A stretch of DNA of 64,000 bases, taken from positions 37,141,375 through 37,205,374 of the forward strand of contig CAIIXF020000005.1 in the NCBI GenBank assembly GCA_903813345.2. Reading direction: 5' to 3'. Of this stretch, positions 23,210 to 38,800 are shown piece after piece (the first letter of the stretch is position 1; the number at the start of each line of letters is the position of its first letter). This DNA comes from Owenia fusiformis (lineage: Eukaryota; Annelida; Polychaeta; Sabellida; Oweniidae). The notes under the pieces are model-generated. The model was not told where the DNA came from and did no database searches. It saw nothing but the letters and a program-made list of their open reading frames with translations. The translations under genes and the position numbers were made by a program.

Positions 23210-24767
23210 ATATTTATCCTGATAAAATGGTAAAATATGCCTATCCTTAAGTTTCTGTATATAATTTTTTATACCAATACCTTAATGTTATGATACTTTT
23301 CTAGCCTTTTAAAAAGGTTTGCAAAATTCTTTGGCACACCTTGTAGTAACATGTTGAATTGGTAACACTTTTCTGCGCTTATGAGTTCTAATGGTTCCTT
23401 GTTTATTTTTAACCAATTTTCCATCACAAAATAGGTTAGGATGTTTGTTATTCGCTGGTGTAAATTATTGCCTAACAAATTATGTGCACGACAGATAAAA
23501 TTTTATTTGAGATCAATTATTATTTATTTGAAATTCGAACAGGGTTATAAAACAAAGTGTCTATATTATGTGTCTCTGATAAGGCAGAAAAGCTCTTGAA
23601 CCCCTTGCTCTCTTTGGTGGTTCGGTAAACGTACAGAAAACGTCTGTGCCCAGCCCTGTGGTATTTAATCGTCGATATAATACCTGCTCTTTTGTCTATA
23701 ATTCTTAAATTGAAATTAAACGTTTCACATACCACATTCTTATAATATTCAGCAAGACTATAAAATTAGCCAAAGAGGTTTAAACTTTATACGGGGCCTT
23801 CTATAAGAGAAAGTATTATAGGAAGTTTTTCGTCCTCTCTCATGAAAGTGAAATTTCACCCGCCTCCTCCTTCATCGTCATCTTCTACTCTTAAAGGATT
23901 GCGTTTATCTTTCCTAAATCGATTTATTGATGCGTTTCATCATTAATGGCTGTAAAGTTTCTCTCTAAGTGATCAAATATGATTCTATATTTTGACGCCG
24001 TGACATACAATATTCGTATCCCGGAATTTGGACGCCATCGTATCACTCGTGTTGACGTTTTTGAACTCACGTACCCTTAAAAACTATTTAAATTGCCAGA
24101 AGAGAACAATTCATTGCTCTCTATATTATCCAAATTTTGAATAAGACTCTTTCGAGCGCAATATTTTTTGTATATATTTCACTTTCAATTGAATATATAA
24201 CACTGTGTACGCACGCTTGAGTTTGGCACCTAATTTGACACCAAATAACTTGATATTTTTGAGGCATATCATATTCTATGTACAAACGTCATTACAATAG
24301 ATTTAAAACGGTGTATGATAAGCCTTCATTGTTATTGTAAGTGCAGACGTACAGAGACAAATTGTGTTTTGATGTACCATAAAAATCAATCTAGAATGTT
24401 TAGTGAAGTTCGACAAGTAAAAATGTTATGTTTGCCTAATTGATGAATAAATACATTAAAAATGAATTAATACTGTACGATGTCATTTTGATTTATTCGC
24501 AAATTAAGAATTAGAATTTAAGTTACAACAATAATGGGCAATATGAGCGTATACCATAATTATACTAATCACAATAAGACTACCCGGATATATCAAGTTA
24601 CCAGATAAAAATGTTCACTATTGGGTCTATTGGGTTGAACGTCTATCGTGCAGGATCGTATTAATCACGATCACTATAACGAAAATTGTGGCCCTCGCTC
24701 TGTTTAATGAATTTTAGAAAAAAAAACAAATAGCTTAATTGATATTTATAAAATAATTTGTATTTCT

Positions 24768-24892
24768 CGTGATATTATTTTAATCCACTCGTTGATATCA
24801 ATATCTGCACTCATTCGCTACGCTCACTCGTCCAGATATTGATATCAACTCGTGGATAAAAATGATATCTCTCAAAATCATAGGATATCCTA
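24768..24892. repeat. Hairpin element, family B, copy 2
   Basis: Arms TCCACTCGTTGATATCAATA and TATTGATATCAACTCGTGGA flank a core TCATTCGCTACGCTCACTCG, the inverse of the core in the copy at 23061-23209. The right end again reads AAAATCATAGGATATCC. Confidence 0.65.
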
Positions 24893-25326
24893 TACATATC
24901 TTTTAAGTTGGCCTTCTCCATTATAGTCTATTTTTCATCTCTAAATGGCTCAACGTTTCCAATTCAAATTTAAAGCCTTTATTTTATTTTCCAAATACTC
25001 CATGCAATATCTGTCACGTACGTACTCGGTTGTGTTTGTGGTAATACCCAAAAGACCAACCCACTATGTTTGCTACATAGAAACGACTCACATTAATCTA
25101 GGTTTAAGATCATCTATTTTCCCCAATCCCACAACAACCGCTCCAAGGGGTTGATATTTCAGAGATTATCACATGATCTATAAAGTGTGAAAAATAAAAT
25201 GCAAATAAGAGACTCCAGTAAAGTCACTGGTGATCCACTCGATTACGCTGGTTACCAAAACGAACCGTTTTGGTAACAAAATGTCGGAACGTCGAAGGCA
25301 CGATTTTTCTTTTTTCCTTATTTCAC

Positions 25327-25657
25327 TCGTTGTTGGCAGAATCCCCACGACGTTTTTTCTCACAACGTGCATCAGTATCATATGTTTTAGAAAATGTACA
25401 TGTTTGCGGAAAAATAGCTCAGAGGACAACAGAATCTTCCATTTACTTCCTCACTTAAGTTACATAAACGGTTTTTCGAAAAACAGTTAAGATCTGCACT
25501 TTTAACCCAAACCGTTTATGTAACTTAAGTGAGGAAGTAAATCGACGATTCTGTTGTCTTCTGAACTATTTGTTCGCAAATATGTACACTTTCTTAAACA
25601 TATGATACTGATACACGTTTTTGTTAAAAAATGTGATGGGAATTCTGCTTACAACGT
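25327..25657. repeat. Inverted repeat with about 148-bp arms
   Basis: Arms 25327-25474 and 25509-25657 are inverted copies (perfect block AACCGTTTATGTAACTTAAG with its extension; also ATCAGTATCATATG), separated by about 34 bases. Divergence grows toward the outside. A nearby 20-base palindrome ACCAAAACGAACCGTTTTGG lies at about 25253-25275. No transposase frame is present. Confidence 0.7.
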
Positions 25658-26807
25658 GTAAAATAAGGAAACAATAAATAAATAAGAGAAACAAATACAT
25701 TTGCACTTTATATAGAAACTTACAAAAATTGATACATTAAAACATAAAAATTGATACATGATGACAAAACATTTGACCAATCAAGGAGCTGCAATTTCCA
25801 CTGTCTATGATATCAAATACATCATTTTAACAAACAATGTTTACTATATTTCTATCACATTTTGTTTATTTTTTAATTTTTGTGTGTTTCTACAGGTACA
25901 CAAACTATTTGTTTTTAATTTTTATATGCAAATATTTAGTAGTACTGCAAATATACAAAGTAGATAAAATACATTTGTGTCCCATCCACTGTTACATAAT
26001 TTACTAATTATATACATAAAGTTTAGAATGCAGATACTGTTTTACTTTTAAAAGTTGTTCATTCCATCAATTTTAGTCAAGTAATACAAGGTGAGATGAA
26101 TTTTTTAGAGACCCCGATTTGAAATGCAATTTTGAATGTTTTTTTATTTTAGAGTATTTCAGGATTGGAGTTAGAAACTGACTGAGCCTTTTTAATCATT
26201 TGCTACATTTTTCTCAGTTTTTGTTCATGCAGTTCTGAACACAAAAAATAATATGCTAACTGTGAGACAATATTTTAACAATCACGACCAGCATGAGTTG
26301 TTAAGGGGATCCCACAGGGGGGGGGGGGAAATCCATATGGTGATTAATCCACTGGCATTTAACCCTTTGGGAGCCCCTTGAAGGTAATAGTAATACATGA
26401 TGAGATTACAGAACAGCAGACACTATAAGCCTTTCACCTTTAATTATTCTTAAACTTATACAGAATTCTATCATCAATATAATGTCAGACAATGTGGAAA
26501 TAATGTCACCGTGTAGCCTGGCTCTTTATAAATATTTGATTAACAATAACGATTGAATCCTGAAATTTAATCGTCTCATGGCATCACTATGGTAATATCA
26601 TATCATGGTGTTGAGAAACAGTTAATACTTTAGAATATCAGAAATTTAGTCTTCAGTCTGATGAAAACCTTCAAAAACAATCAGGAAAACTGTCTTGGGG
26701 CTGTGCCTTACACTGGTTTCATCTTGTGTTATCAAAAGATTTTGAACACAATATATGACGTCAGACCAAGGAACCTTTCAGCATTCTAAGATATTTTGAA
26801 GTGCATT

Positions 26808-29800
26808 TTAAGCACTAATATGAAGTGATGTTGCATTGGGTGTTCGGACAGGAGTTGCTGCAGAGGTGGATGGTCGCATTTTCTCTCTTGGGAAGTAAGC
26901 ACTCGGGGACAACGTCCAGTTGACAAACTTAGAACTTGGAAGGGGTGATGCACTGAAAACAAGAGAACACACATCAGAATTAATAAACATACGGTATACA
27001 GATACAGATAATACACATTTTTAAATCACAAGCACAATTTAATTTATACGCACTATTTTATTCATAAGCACTATTTGATTCAGAAGCATTATTTAATTCA
27101 GAAGCATTATTTAATTTCTATTGCTGTTTGGTATTTCATAGAGCTGTAATTATGAAATTTTAATTTAGATGTTTTAACTCTAATATCAATATTTCACAAG
27201 CACCTGACAACTGACATCTGACACCACATTATCAATGTTTTGATGTCATGTTATGATTTAAATCCATCCAAAATTGTGGAATACCATGGAGCATGATAAA
27301 CAATACATGAAAATATACATTGGCATAAAACTCTACATTGTCAATTTAAACCATTGAATTTACATGTATTTTGAAGACATATTTTGGGCACAATGGCAAT
27401 TTGATGTTTTAACAGTATATGCACATCACATATTTTTTATTTATTTTTTTTTTATTTATTAAAATCATATAAACATATATACATGTACATATAAGTGATA
27501 ATGACACCCTAGTGGGTGTATGTCTTATCACAAGCTAAAATATTTAAAAATGGCATATTGTTAGTTACATTTATTATTGATGTTACAAAGTGTCTCAAAG
27601 TATAAATTATGTAAGCCAAACTGGGAAACAAACAAAAATAAAAATGATGTACATTATAAAAGATGTAATAAAACATTTACATCATTCTATGCAATGCTGC
27701 GCACCATTTATGCATTGTAGCTTTTCTGAAAGTTTAAGGTCATGACTTATATCACTGACTTACTTCTTCTGATTATTGGTTGCTATGAGACCAGTATCTG
27801 AACTAGTATCGGAATCTGCTTTATTCAAGATGGTGGATTCTAATGTTGCTCCAGCACTACCATGACGATCTACACCAGCTCCACCTATTTGACCACCCCA
27901 AGCAGACCTTGGTCCACGACGTCCTTTACTTGGACTGAAATTAAGCAATAAACATATGCAAATTCTGAGGGGCTATTTAAGTCAAATATTAATATGTCAT
28001 TTGTATGTCAATTGAAATAAATTTAGTCTTTAGGAGCTCAGAACCATAGTTTTATTATGCTCAAGAACATATGTGAGTTCATAACCTCATTGATAATTAA
28101 AACTCAGTGATATATTTATAACTACTGATAGTTATTAGACAACACTGCGATATTTGGTGCTTGCTTGGGATGATACAAAATAACTTTGAAATCAATAACC
28201 CATCTATTTCTACTGACAATATACAAGCGGCAATAGTCAGCTACAAGTTCTAGATGAGTAATATACTGTGTTTTAAAGTTTTTAGCTAATTCAAATTAAT
28301 TTTCAAATTGTTTTCACATTAAAAAGGCTTTCCCCATCATTACATCTCATGTTTATGAGACTATTTGTGACACATTCAAATAGATATCACAATTAATATT
28401 GGTAATTAGAAATTAATATATAGTTTCTATCAATTAATTGTTTATTGTTATTGTTATTACTATGAACATCCTCACAAAAAGTGAAAAGATAATTCATAGT
28501 ATAATACTTTCAAATAAATTGAGCAGAGACTGGGAATGAAGATCTTATAAGATTGCAGGGTCGAGAGACTTCTGTACAATATTATGTACAGGGTGGTAAA
28601 AAGAATTGGAAACCATGCCGCTATTTTCATCATATCTTTGTCATTTTAGGGGTTTACTCTTTGATATTTGGCACATTTGTACTGCAGGCAAACAAGTTGC
28701 ACTATACATGGTACATCAACGTATATAAGATAGTTTAACCAGTTGATCCAAACATCAATTTTACTCAATGAACATGTGTTGTTTTACAACATCAAACAAC
28801 TACTAAGGGGTGTATGGTACTTTGACCAATCAATCTGAAATCCACCTTCCAACACATTCCAAACACCAATTCTACTACATACACAACATGAAACAATCAC
28901 TATTATTAAATGCTTAGGTAAAACATCAATGTTTTTCCTGGTGAACACATTCATCAGACCCCTCTATTACATATGTTAAATCTTATCTCACACTGTAATA
29001 ACATCACCGTCAAAACATTCAGATTTTTTTATATATTCTAGCTATTCACTCATTTCCCTTTGATTTCATAGCTTCAAAATAAAACAAATATTTCATTCTA
29101 TTTACCCCAGGTCAGTTATTCATTTTATTGACTATCAATCCAATATGCATGATGAATTATTTCAAGTACTACATTAAGTCTAAACAACAACGATAACGTA
29201 AGGTTGTATACTTGATGCAAGGTTGTATAGATGGTTGTGGCTATTCTGATGAGGCATTATGGGAGTGAGCATGCATTGTCCAGGTTTGATAAATGGGTGC
29301 TTTGACCTCAGGGTGGCTTAGAGCAGAGGAAAACATATGTCCATTAGACAGAGAGAGAATACATTTTGAATATATAAGACCCCATCATTATTAGGTTCAA
29401 TCACATCTGAACTCAAAAACACTTTTTAGAATATAATGCACAAATGCCTCCAGTAGATATATATACTCTTTTTTTATTCTGATGATAACAAAAGATATAG
29501 TAACTAAATATTTAGAGAGATTTGAACAAATCATTACACAAATACATAAATAGATCTACAGATGTGGCATTTAACAGTATGTTAATTGCTATAATTTGTT
29601 CTTGCCCAAATATAGAGCCTCCCAAGGTCGGCCTATTTTGGGAAAACTCAGGCTTATTTTCCGTCATAGTGACATAACCTCTAAGTATTTATTGAGAAAG
29701 AGTTTTTCAAAAATTGTTATATTTTCTTGTACATGTATAATGATTCTAATTAGCTTTCTCCGACTCACCTGAATTTGAAATCTGGTGGAAGACTGAAATG

Positions 29801-32800
29801 TAAAGTGGCCTCCCTTCTAGTTTTCATAATCTGCTTGTTAAAGTCCTTCCTCGCATTGCCATAGCCATTGAATATATGGTCACAAAATAGCAATTTTCCT
29901 CCCTCATACATGAGGAACATACCAGGGACTACATTATGTCGGCGTAGCAACAATGGTTGGGAGTGATCCGCCATCTCTGATGCAGTGACAATGTCATAGA
30001 GAAGCAGACGAAATGGGTCGTTACGGGCCTGCAGACAGGGCCTGGTTCTGTTCTTGCTTTTCTCTGAATATATGTGCTCCAACATTTCCATGCTAGGGTT
30101 GGCATGGGGGAAGCTGGAATCAAATAGCATACAAAATTGTGAAAAAAAAAAAATATATAAACCAAGTAAACAATGCTTACATGATAGTATGACAAAATGC
30201 TGCCACCTGGTACGTTCTTGCAAATGGTTTCAAAAGTGGTTTCAGATGCAGACCCAACAGCCAAATGTTAAATGCTGGTCACAGAATAGATCCCAAAACT
30301 TCAGATATACCAGCAGGCAACAGGCAAAATCATTTGTTACGGTCAAACTATGCATTGGGAATTCAGTTGTCTCATTAGAGGATACTTGGAATATAATTTG
30401 CATGAATGTAATCCAGATATGATGGTCGTTACGTATTTGGAAAATATGGCAAAGAAAGATAAGCCAATTACTTCACAAGCCAGACTTTAAAAACTGATAT
30501 ATCATCTTTCTTTAAACCTAGATAATAATAGATGTACTTCAAAAATGATAGGATTACATTTTTCAGGGTCACACCATCATATATATTTCAATTCTAAATG
30601 ATAAGGTTCTAAACTTAATTTATTTCCATTCCCACATTAGAAAACTCAATTCATGAAAGAAGAGCCAGTTCATCTTCTATTTTTCTCTTTATAATATACT
30701 TACTAAGTTGTGACAATGCCGACCACAATAAGTTGTCTCTCGGGGACTTGGTGTCTCACAAACTCATCATACTCTATATCCTTAATGACTGGAACCTTGT
30801 GGCGTGTACACTTACACATCGGTCTTTCTTCACCTAGCATCTCAGCCCTGTTGGAAAATTTTGAAAATGAAAACAACAATTATCGGGGTTGTTGAGTTGT
30901 AGAGCAATGGGCACACCTAGAGTAGTTACAGAGGCTTTCAACATCACCATGGGGTCGTGAGTTCTAGATGCATGAGGTCCTTGCATTTATTCAATTTATA
31001 TTCCATGTACAGTTCATGTAAAATCTGTCGAAAGGAAATGTTTAGACCAGCTAATAAGTTTAATTAAGGGAAATCAAGATAAAATGTAGTTATTAGATAA
31101 AATTGATGTATTTTGGGATTATTAGGATTGTATTTTCAAATTAATTTCCAGAAATTTTCAAATGAATCGGTCGAGCGGTTTCTCTCTAAATGCTTTTAAA
31201 GTCAAAAAGTGTAGGTACAATAAATCCTTACACTTTTTACTTGATGGTAAAGCATACATTAGGGAGCAAATTGCAACATTTCATTGTCCTATAAATTAGA
31301 TGAAATTACATTATTGGTAGATAAAATCAGTGTTTATTTCACGCTGAGTGCATTAAATATTTTTTATGTGTGATCCAATACATTAATTCTTAAAAAATGA
31401 AGTGATTCAAAAATTAATAGCACTACTTCAAAAGTAATGAGTAAATTAGAACAACAAAATTACAATCCAATAAACAATAATTTGTACAATGCTTTAGAAA
31501 ATGCTAAATTACTACTAAAGGAAACTCCCTTTGGGATGGCCAAAAAGGCATCATTTTGGCCAAAAAGGCATCATTTTGGTAGAGTTTTCAATACAAAGTA
31601 AGACTGCAGTTTATGAAATTTTATTATATTTTCCATAGTATTCAGACTCGCTTCAAATCCTTCCAATTTTTTAGTGTTGCATTTAACAGTTGACCCTTAC
31701 CTGAGAGCAACTGGACACGTGCCTCTGGGTGGGGACCAGGTTCTTTCATGGGGTAAGGTTAGGGGGCTCTTATGGGGTGAAGACTGAAATGTTCTTGTCG
31801 TACCAGCAGACCTAAGGAATACAATATCACATTCAATTATCAATAAAATTTCAAATGTGACAGGGATATCCAGGTATACCAATGTTCTTCCTGAACTGTG
31901 TTCCAATCTTGAAATTAACCAATATTGCAGACTATGAAAGGTCAAAATGTTCATTTTTTCAATAATGTTCAATTTTTGATGACTTTAAAACCTCAACAAC
32001 CAGGTGCAATTCAGATTTGAATTGGTCATTTTCAAATTCAAAACAGTGAACATAACAGATATACACTGCACAGGATGCATTCATATTTATTTATGTTTAT
32101 TTTATGTTTGATTTATGTGCTTCACGTAACTCAATATCTAGGTTTCTACATATTTAAAATACCATAAATCACAATGTGATATTTTTTCAATAGTTAACAT
32201 TCTGATGACCATCAATTATAAGTGCATTATCATTATGACTGTTATGCAATACTAATAACTAAGTGCAGATTGAAATCAGAATGATATGTAATGAGACATG
32301 CAGTAAATAAGTGTTACAACTAGCTAGTTGCAACCAGTTACTGGTGCCCCATACACTGTCTACCCCAGTTGATGTGTATATTAGGGGGTGGGGGTGAGGC
32401 AGGGCCTGAACTTTGGGCTAGTCGACTGGTCATTACAATAATCATGTTATTTGCTGATATTATCATAAGCATAAGGGCACAATATTGCAACAGATCTGAA
32501 AGCATGAAAGAAAAAAAAAAATTCATGAAGACTAGTTTGTTGTGAGACTATACATGTTAATCACTCACCCGACCAATGACCTTGTGTTCCCTATATTTGG
32601 TGTGGCACGAGACTGGGCTATGGATGCACCATCCAAAATTTCAGTTTCATAAACCTTATCGTTGAACTTCACTGAGGATTTGTTCAGACCACCCTCTGTG
32701 ATTTCAGTCACTGAACTACCTGGACGATCTTTCTGCATGGAACCTTTACAAAAAACAAGAAATAAGTAAGTAACATTTTTTACAAATCAGGAAATTGATC

Positions 32801-35800
32801 CATGTGAAGTTTCTCATCAATTTAAAGTTTATTTGGGCCCTGTGTTGGGCTATAAGATGTTATTTTGGTAAATCTCATCAATAAAGCAATAATGCATTTC
32901 TTTTTGACAAATGCCATATTGCATTACAAATGCTCTTTTGAAACTGCCATTATAGGAATGCTTCAACATTTTGGAATGTCCCATTCAAATGATCAAGGGA
33001 CACCTTATGTGTTTAGACTAACAGGTGTTCACCTTTCAAGGTCTTATTTATATTTGAGGCAATTGGAGATAACAAATTTAGGATTGAGAAAATGTGTTCA
33101 TATTGAGAGGTGTTTGGATTATAGAGGTGTTTGGATATACAGTTTTTACTGTTCTCTATTTTCTTTTGTTTGCAACCCACCTGGAGGTGCAGATGGTGCC
33201 CTCTTCTTCCTTACAATATCCTCTCCGTCTTCCTTCAAGTCTTCAATCACTGGTCTTGATGATCCAATTGTTGATTTTGCGGATTTAATATCTCGTCTCT
33301 TTGTTGGAATATCAGGGGTGTCTTTAAGGTTGTGTGTTGGAACACTCATTCCTATGGCAATTCTGTAGTGTTCCATCCAATCCTCAACAAGGTTCCTAAT
33401 TTAATACAACAACACTCTTAATACATTTTTGGTTGACATTAAAGGGACTTGCTTAAATAACAGTGTTTATATCAAAGGGACTTACTGCATGTACATTGAT
33501 TCAATTATATACTGGAACAACTAGCCTTGCCTAAGTTGGTTTATTTTTATTTTTCTAATTTTATCTTGAAAATCAAGATAAATAAAACATAATACCGACT
33601 TGGGCAAAGCTAAGGAACAACTCTTAAGGGGTGATTGTAATCATTGTGGAGACACAATACGTTAACACAATTTTTTCAGCTTCATCACAATACAATGCTG
33701 ATATAAAATTTAGGTCTGTCATTGGACTGTATTATCATTTTTACACAACTTTATAAACAGACAAAATAACAATCTTGGAGAAATTATCTGACACATACTT
33801 TATTTTTCTCTGGACCTTAATGAGATCTTTCTCAGCATCCACATCATTCATGACCATCTCTGGGAAATCCAGAACTTTCTTAAGCTCTGCAACACTTGTT
33901 GTTTTTTCCTGAAAAATACATTATAACTATGGTGTATATGGTTGGGATGTTTTGTGTATTGCCTATAGGCTAGTGAAATATAATTCTTTGTTTGGCATAA
34001 ATTTTCTGAAAATATGAAATGAGCTCAATTTCACTTATACCACCAAAAGGCTACTTATGAAAATCCTCTACACTTTCTCATGATTTCGGAAATTCAAATA
34101 TTAAAATGTATCTACATACTAAAGAAAAGGATAAAATCCTACAGTACATGTATAACCTGTATAAGTGGAACAAACATGTTTGGTGTACTAAAAAGAGTAT
34201 TCCACATCACTGTTTCACCAACATGAATATTTAAGGTAAACGGGCAACAGGACATCCAAGAATGTTCTACTTATGGAGCTAATAAAAACGTTCCACTTTA
34301 CAAGTTTTACTGTACTGTTTTTATTTTTAAATAATTGTATGCATAAATCATATTGACATCTGCAACTGAAGGCTAACATATAAAAATGTTCAAAACAAAC
34401 ATTTATGTCCATATTATTAACATATGAGTTTATACATTTAACACTTTGATAGATATCTTTATTTTCTTGAATAAGATACTTTTAATGTAAACAGCAAAGA
34501 GTTTAAATAACTAGGATTATCTAAGGCCAGGGTCATCTATTAAGATTGTTGAAGCATAAAAGTATGAAAGAATTTTAATATCTAGATGATAGGTAGATAC
34601 ATAAACTGGATAGTGGGGGAGGGGGGGGGGGAAGTAAGAAAAGCATTTTGCATAAAGAGGTATACCACATTGTCTACTCTTGATGCAGTACAATACTACC
34701 TTAATTTGAGGTGACTGACAATGAGGTGGTACCACATTGCCTTAATATGAGGTGACTGACAATGAGGTGGTACCACATTGCCTTAATATGAGGTGACTAA
34801 CAATGAGGTGGTACCACATTGCCTTAATATGAGGTGACTGACAATGAGGTGGTACCACATTGTCTTGATTGAGGTGATACAATGTACTCATACAATGACC
34901 ACATTTTATAGCTTTAAATAGAGATATGAGTAGATAATGATCCATAAAGAGAATGAAATATGAACTGATGCATGCAAACATTCAAATCCAACATTACATG
35001 CAAGAAGATTTGAAAAGAGCATGAGATAAAAGAACACTTAAATAACATTATATCATATAGTGAAAAACACATACATGTATACATACAAGGACATTATTCA
35101 TCAGATACTCAAATACATGAACTGTATCTACAAGTCAAAAATAGTCAGGTTTGAGATTCGATAATATATCAGTAGATAAGTGTTGTTAATATAAGGCCAG
35201 GGTGAACAAATTCTATGCTTAACAGCATTTTCATTATTTACCCTAGCCTTAGAAAAAGGGCAACAAAGGGATGCCAAACAAAACATATTATAACAAACCT
35301 CTTTTGTATTAGCTAGCATTAATTTCATAGAATTAACCATGCCAAACTTTACTCCTAAAGCACTCGCAGCTCCAAGCAACTGAACAACAAAGCAAGCAAT
35401 AATAACATGATGCCAATAAATCTACATTTAACATTGGGTTACAATTAACATTGGGTTATACATTGCGTTTGATCTGGCATTTATTTAAATATCAATACTA
35501 ATTAAATCATAGATTGACCTTACGTCATTTTTGATTCAATTGATATTGAGTTTAAATAAAGATAGTGGAAACATTCTACATGTAACCTGACATTCTGTTC
35601 AACTATTTTTTTTCAAATAAAGGTTTACAGTCGACATTTCAGTAAATCATGCTATTTATCGCTAGTCCAACAAAGAAACCTGATTGCATCATGGAGATTC
35701 ATGATTCCATAGTTTTTTTTTGTCTAAAGTTTCTACAGCATATGCATATCTTTTTACATATACTGGAAATTCAGAAATATCTATAAAGGATTATTTTGGC

Positions 35801-38800
35801 TGATGGACCAGGTCCCACCTTAAACACAGTAAAACTGCATTGAGCATGTTCATTTAAAGGCAACAGCATGATTTACTGAAATGGTATCTTAAAATTGTAA
35901 AAGAACATCTGAAAGCAATGTAAATGACAGACATTCCATTTGAGGTCTTAAATCTTTAGTCATGTATACTCCATAATAAACCTCAAATTAAAATTGTAAT
36001 ATCATCTAGAAAATTGCAAAATAATATGGCCATATTGAATTTCAACCATATAGCCATATTGAATTTCAACCATATAGCCATATTGAATTTCAACCATATA
36101 GCCATAACATGCAATGTGTTGTGCTTTGTGCAAGCTTACTAAAATTATAATTCAAGCAAAAGCAAAAATGAAAACAAAAATCTGGTTAATATTTAAATGA
36201 ATTTAAACAAAACATTCAAAGTGATTGCATGCAGTTGGTGATTTCATAAATATAAAAATCAATCCTCAAATTAAAACAGAATTAATCAAAGTCAATGATT
36301 AAACAATTTACCTTGATGCTTTTTAAGTTGCCCTTGGGCTTCTTTTTCATTTCTTGTTTTTGCTGTTTGGAGGGTTTTTCAAATTCTTTGGCTGCCTCAG
36401 AACTAAAGGAGATTCCAGTCGATAGGTAGCCCTGAAATGACAACTCTAAATTAATTCCCGATAACTACATGTAGTAACATTCACCTCTTAAACAGCCATG
36501 AGAAAACATGTTAGGTCAATGATAATCAAGTCGAGTCATTTGTTTTGACTTGTTACATGTAGATCTTCATCCTATATAATATATGTACAGACCGTCATTT
36601 GAAATCATTGATCAGGGCACCCACCTGTACACATTTGAGAACAATTATGAAAAATACATGTATGTGATCTTGATTGAGAAAAATGATAATTTTGCACCAC
36701 TTTGGAAAAAAATTCTTGGGAGTGCTCAATTATGATATTTTAAACAAAGTAATCAAGGACGCTGGGTGATACTAAATAATTCATACACTAATAACACACA
36801 CATAATACAAAGTTTTAATTGTAGTCTACTATAGTTGATGAAACCACAAGAGCGTAACTGAATTCAATAAGTTATCATTGCAGATACTTACCAAATCTTG
36901 TTTAGATGGTTCACTGGCGCCATCTGCCAGACCCACGCCAAACTTCACATTCTCTTTTTGACATTGGAAGAACAACTGCATCTGTTGAAGGTTTAAGCAG
37001 CGAAACATCAGGTGAGCGCTCAACTGGAGATAAAACATAAAAAATAAATCAAAATCATGAATACATATATATTGTATTCACTCAATCTATTGTCTATTTC
37101 TACAATTATTTCAAGAATTATGAAAATCACTGACACAATTTTTGAATTTTAATTGTATTTGATGATGGTATTACTCACATTGAACACAATAGAAGCAGGC
37201 AATTTGCAAGAGTTCGGAGGCCACTTCCAGCGTTTAGAGATGCTGCCATCTATCTCTGAGACTGTACCCCCTTCAGGAGTTGCCACAAATCTGGATAATG
37301 GGAAATACATGTTAATGCCTCTGAATGCTTTGTTGTTGATCCATCATGAGGAAGATATATCAAAGGTCAACAAACTTTTATTTTTAATAAGACATATCGG
37401 TAGTTTAAATGTCACCTTATCACAAATTACCAAATATGGTTAGAAAAATGCAACAATTTGTAACAAATAATGAACGCTAACTGTTGATGAAATGTATATT
37501 GAAGATTGAAAGCTTCTTTACCTGACATTCCCATTGGCATGGTAACAAGAACCACGGCCTGTAGGAGTAAACACAGCCAGTAATTTTTTATCTGGTGTGT
37601 CATCATAGACTAGCGTATAGGTGCCTGGATGACTATTTGCTCCGGCACTGTGAATAATGGCTGTTCTTCCAGAGGGGTAGAATACAGTGGCTGATCCATC
37701 AGCTACTTGGACCATTAACAACTTCTTGCCTTCATTTGTTTTTTCAATTGCACTCAGATTTGGGATTCTTGGCTTAGCACCTGGAAATAAAAAAATATAT
37801 GTGCTTTAATTTAACACTACCGTAGGGGGAAATAAAATGTTTAGTAAATCTATCTTATCAACATGTCAGCAAAATTAATCTATTCTGAGTAATCACCCAC
37901 ACTTTGAGAATATTACAAGAAAAAATATTAATTTTTCCTACAGCCTTCTTTCTAGATTTTAAAACACAACTCATATATCCCTGTACTTTATTCCAAGAAA
38001 TATTGTTTTTTATTATGTACTTTTTGTACAAAATGATTCCTGCTGAAGTGGTTTGATTGATTCCTGAATAAATGATAGTCTATATACTTGAACAATCCAT
38101 ATTTTTCTTCCAGTTAAGAACTAAACCAACAAAAGCTAAGTATGACCAATAAATTAAAGATAACCGAAGAGAAAAATCTAATTCAATCAATCAAAACAGG
38201 AGTGTTTCCTGATAGGGTTATTAGATGAGTCACTTAGACCCCCTCCCTTCCAATCTTTGTTAAAATTCTAATGAACATTGGAATGGCAATAGAGAATGAA
38301 TAACAAATAGCAAATATGAAAAAATCCCATTAAAATCATATTAATTTGACTATCACTATTAAAAATCGTACTTAGGCGATCTGCTATATTAACATACCTT
38401 TAGCTAATGCCGCAGATTTAGTAGCCGATTTTCTATATTTAGTCATTGCATCTTTCCTGGTATTGTCTCCATAGTAACGTACTATACTGGGTTTGCCCAT
38501 CCCCTTTGCTCTGTCTGTACTTTGCTGCTCATGTCTTATGAAAAATAACAAAAATGGTTTCAAGATATTGAAGGTAAATCATGTCATTTTTGAAAATGTT
38601 AGGGGCAAGCTGATATATGAAATGATATATAATATATGTGGCAGATTTGTAAAATTAATATAAAATACATGAATTGTAGGCATAGATGGAAGCAATTTCT
38701 TGAAATAACAATTAAGAATTAAGATTCATGAAATTCATTGATGGAATTTTTATGAAATCATGTCACAATGTGATGGTCAGCTAAAATTGAGGATTCATAA

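Larger units (their letters stand above)
22399..26807. other. Gene-poor region with several hairpin repeats
   Basis: No exon could be supported on either strand. It contains two related hairpins (23061-23209 and 24768-24892), a larger inverted repeat (25327-25657) and a G10 run near 26319. The right part is plain AT-rich sequence leading to the 3' end of the FAM194 gene. Confidence 0.5.

Noticed and set aside
25230-25490. Two overlapping frames and an opposite-strand frame
   Set aside because: All lie in one arm of the fold-back repeat at 25327-25657.
28588-28740. CAGGGTGGTAAAAAG at 28588, resembling a Tc1/mariner MITE end
   Set aside because: I could not find a matching inverted end nearby, so no element is called.
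34742-34981. Repetitive protein-like frame on the minus strand
   Set aside because: Produced by the 41-bp tandem repeat; intronic.
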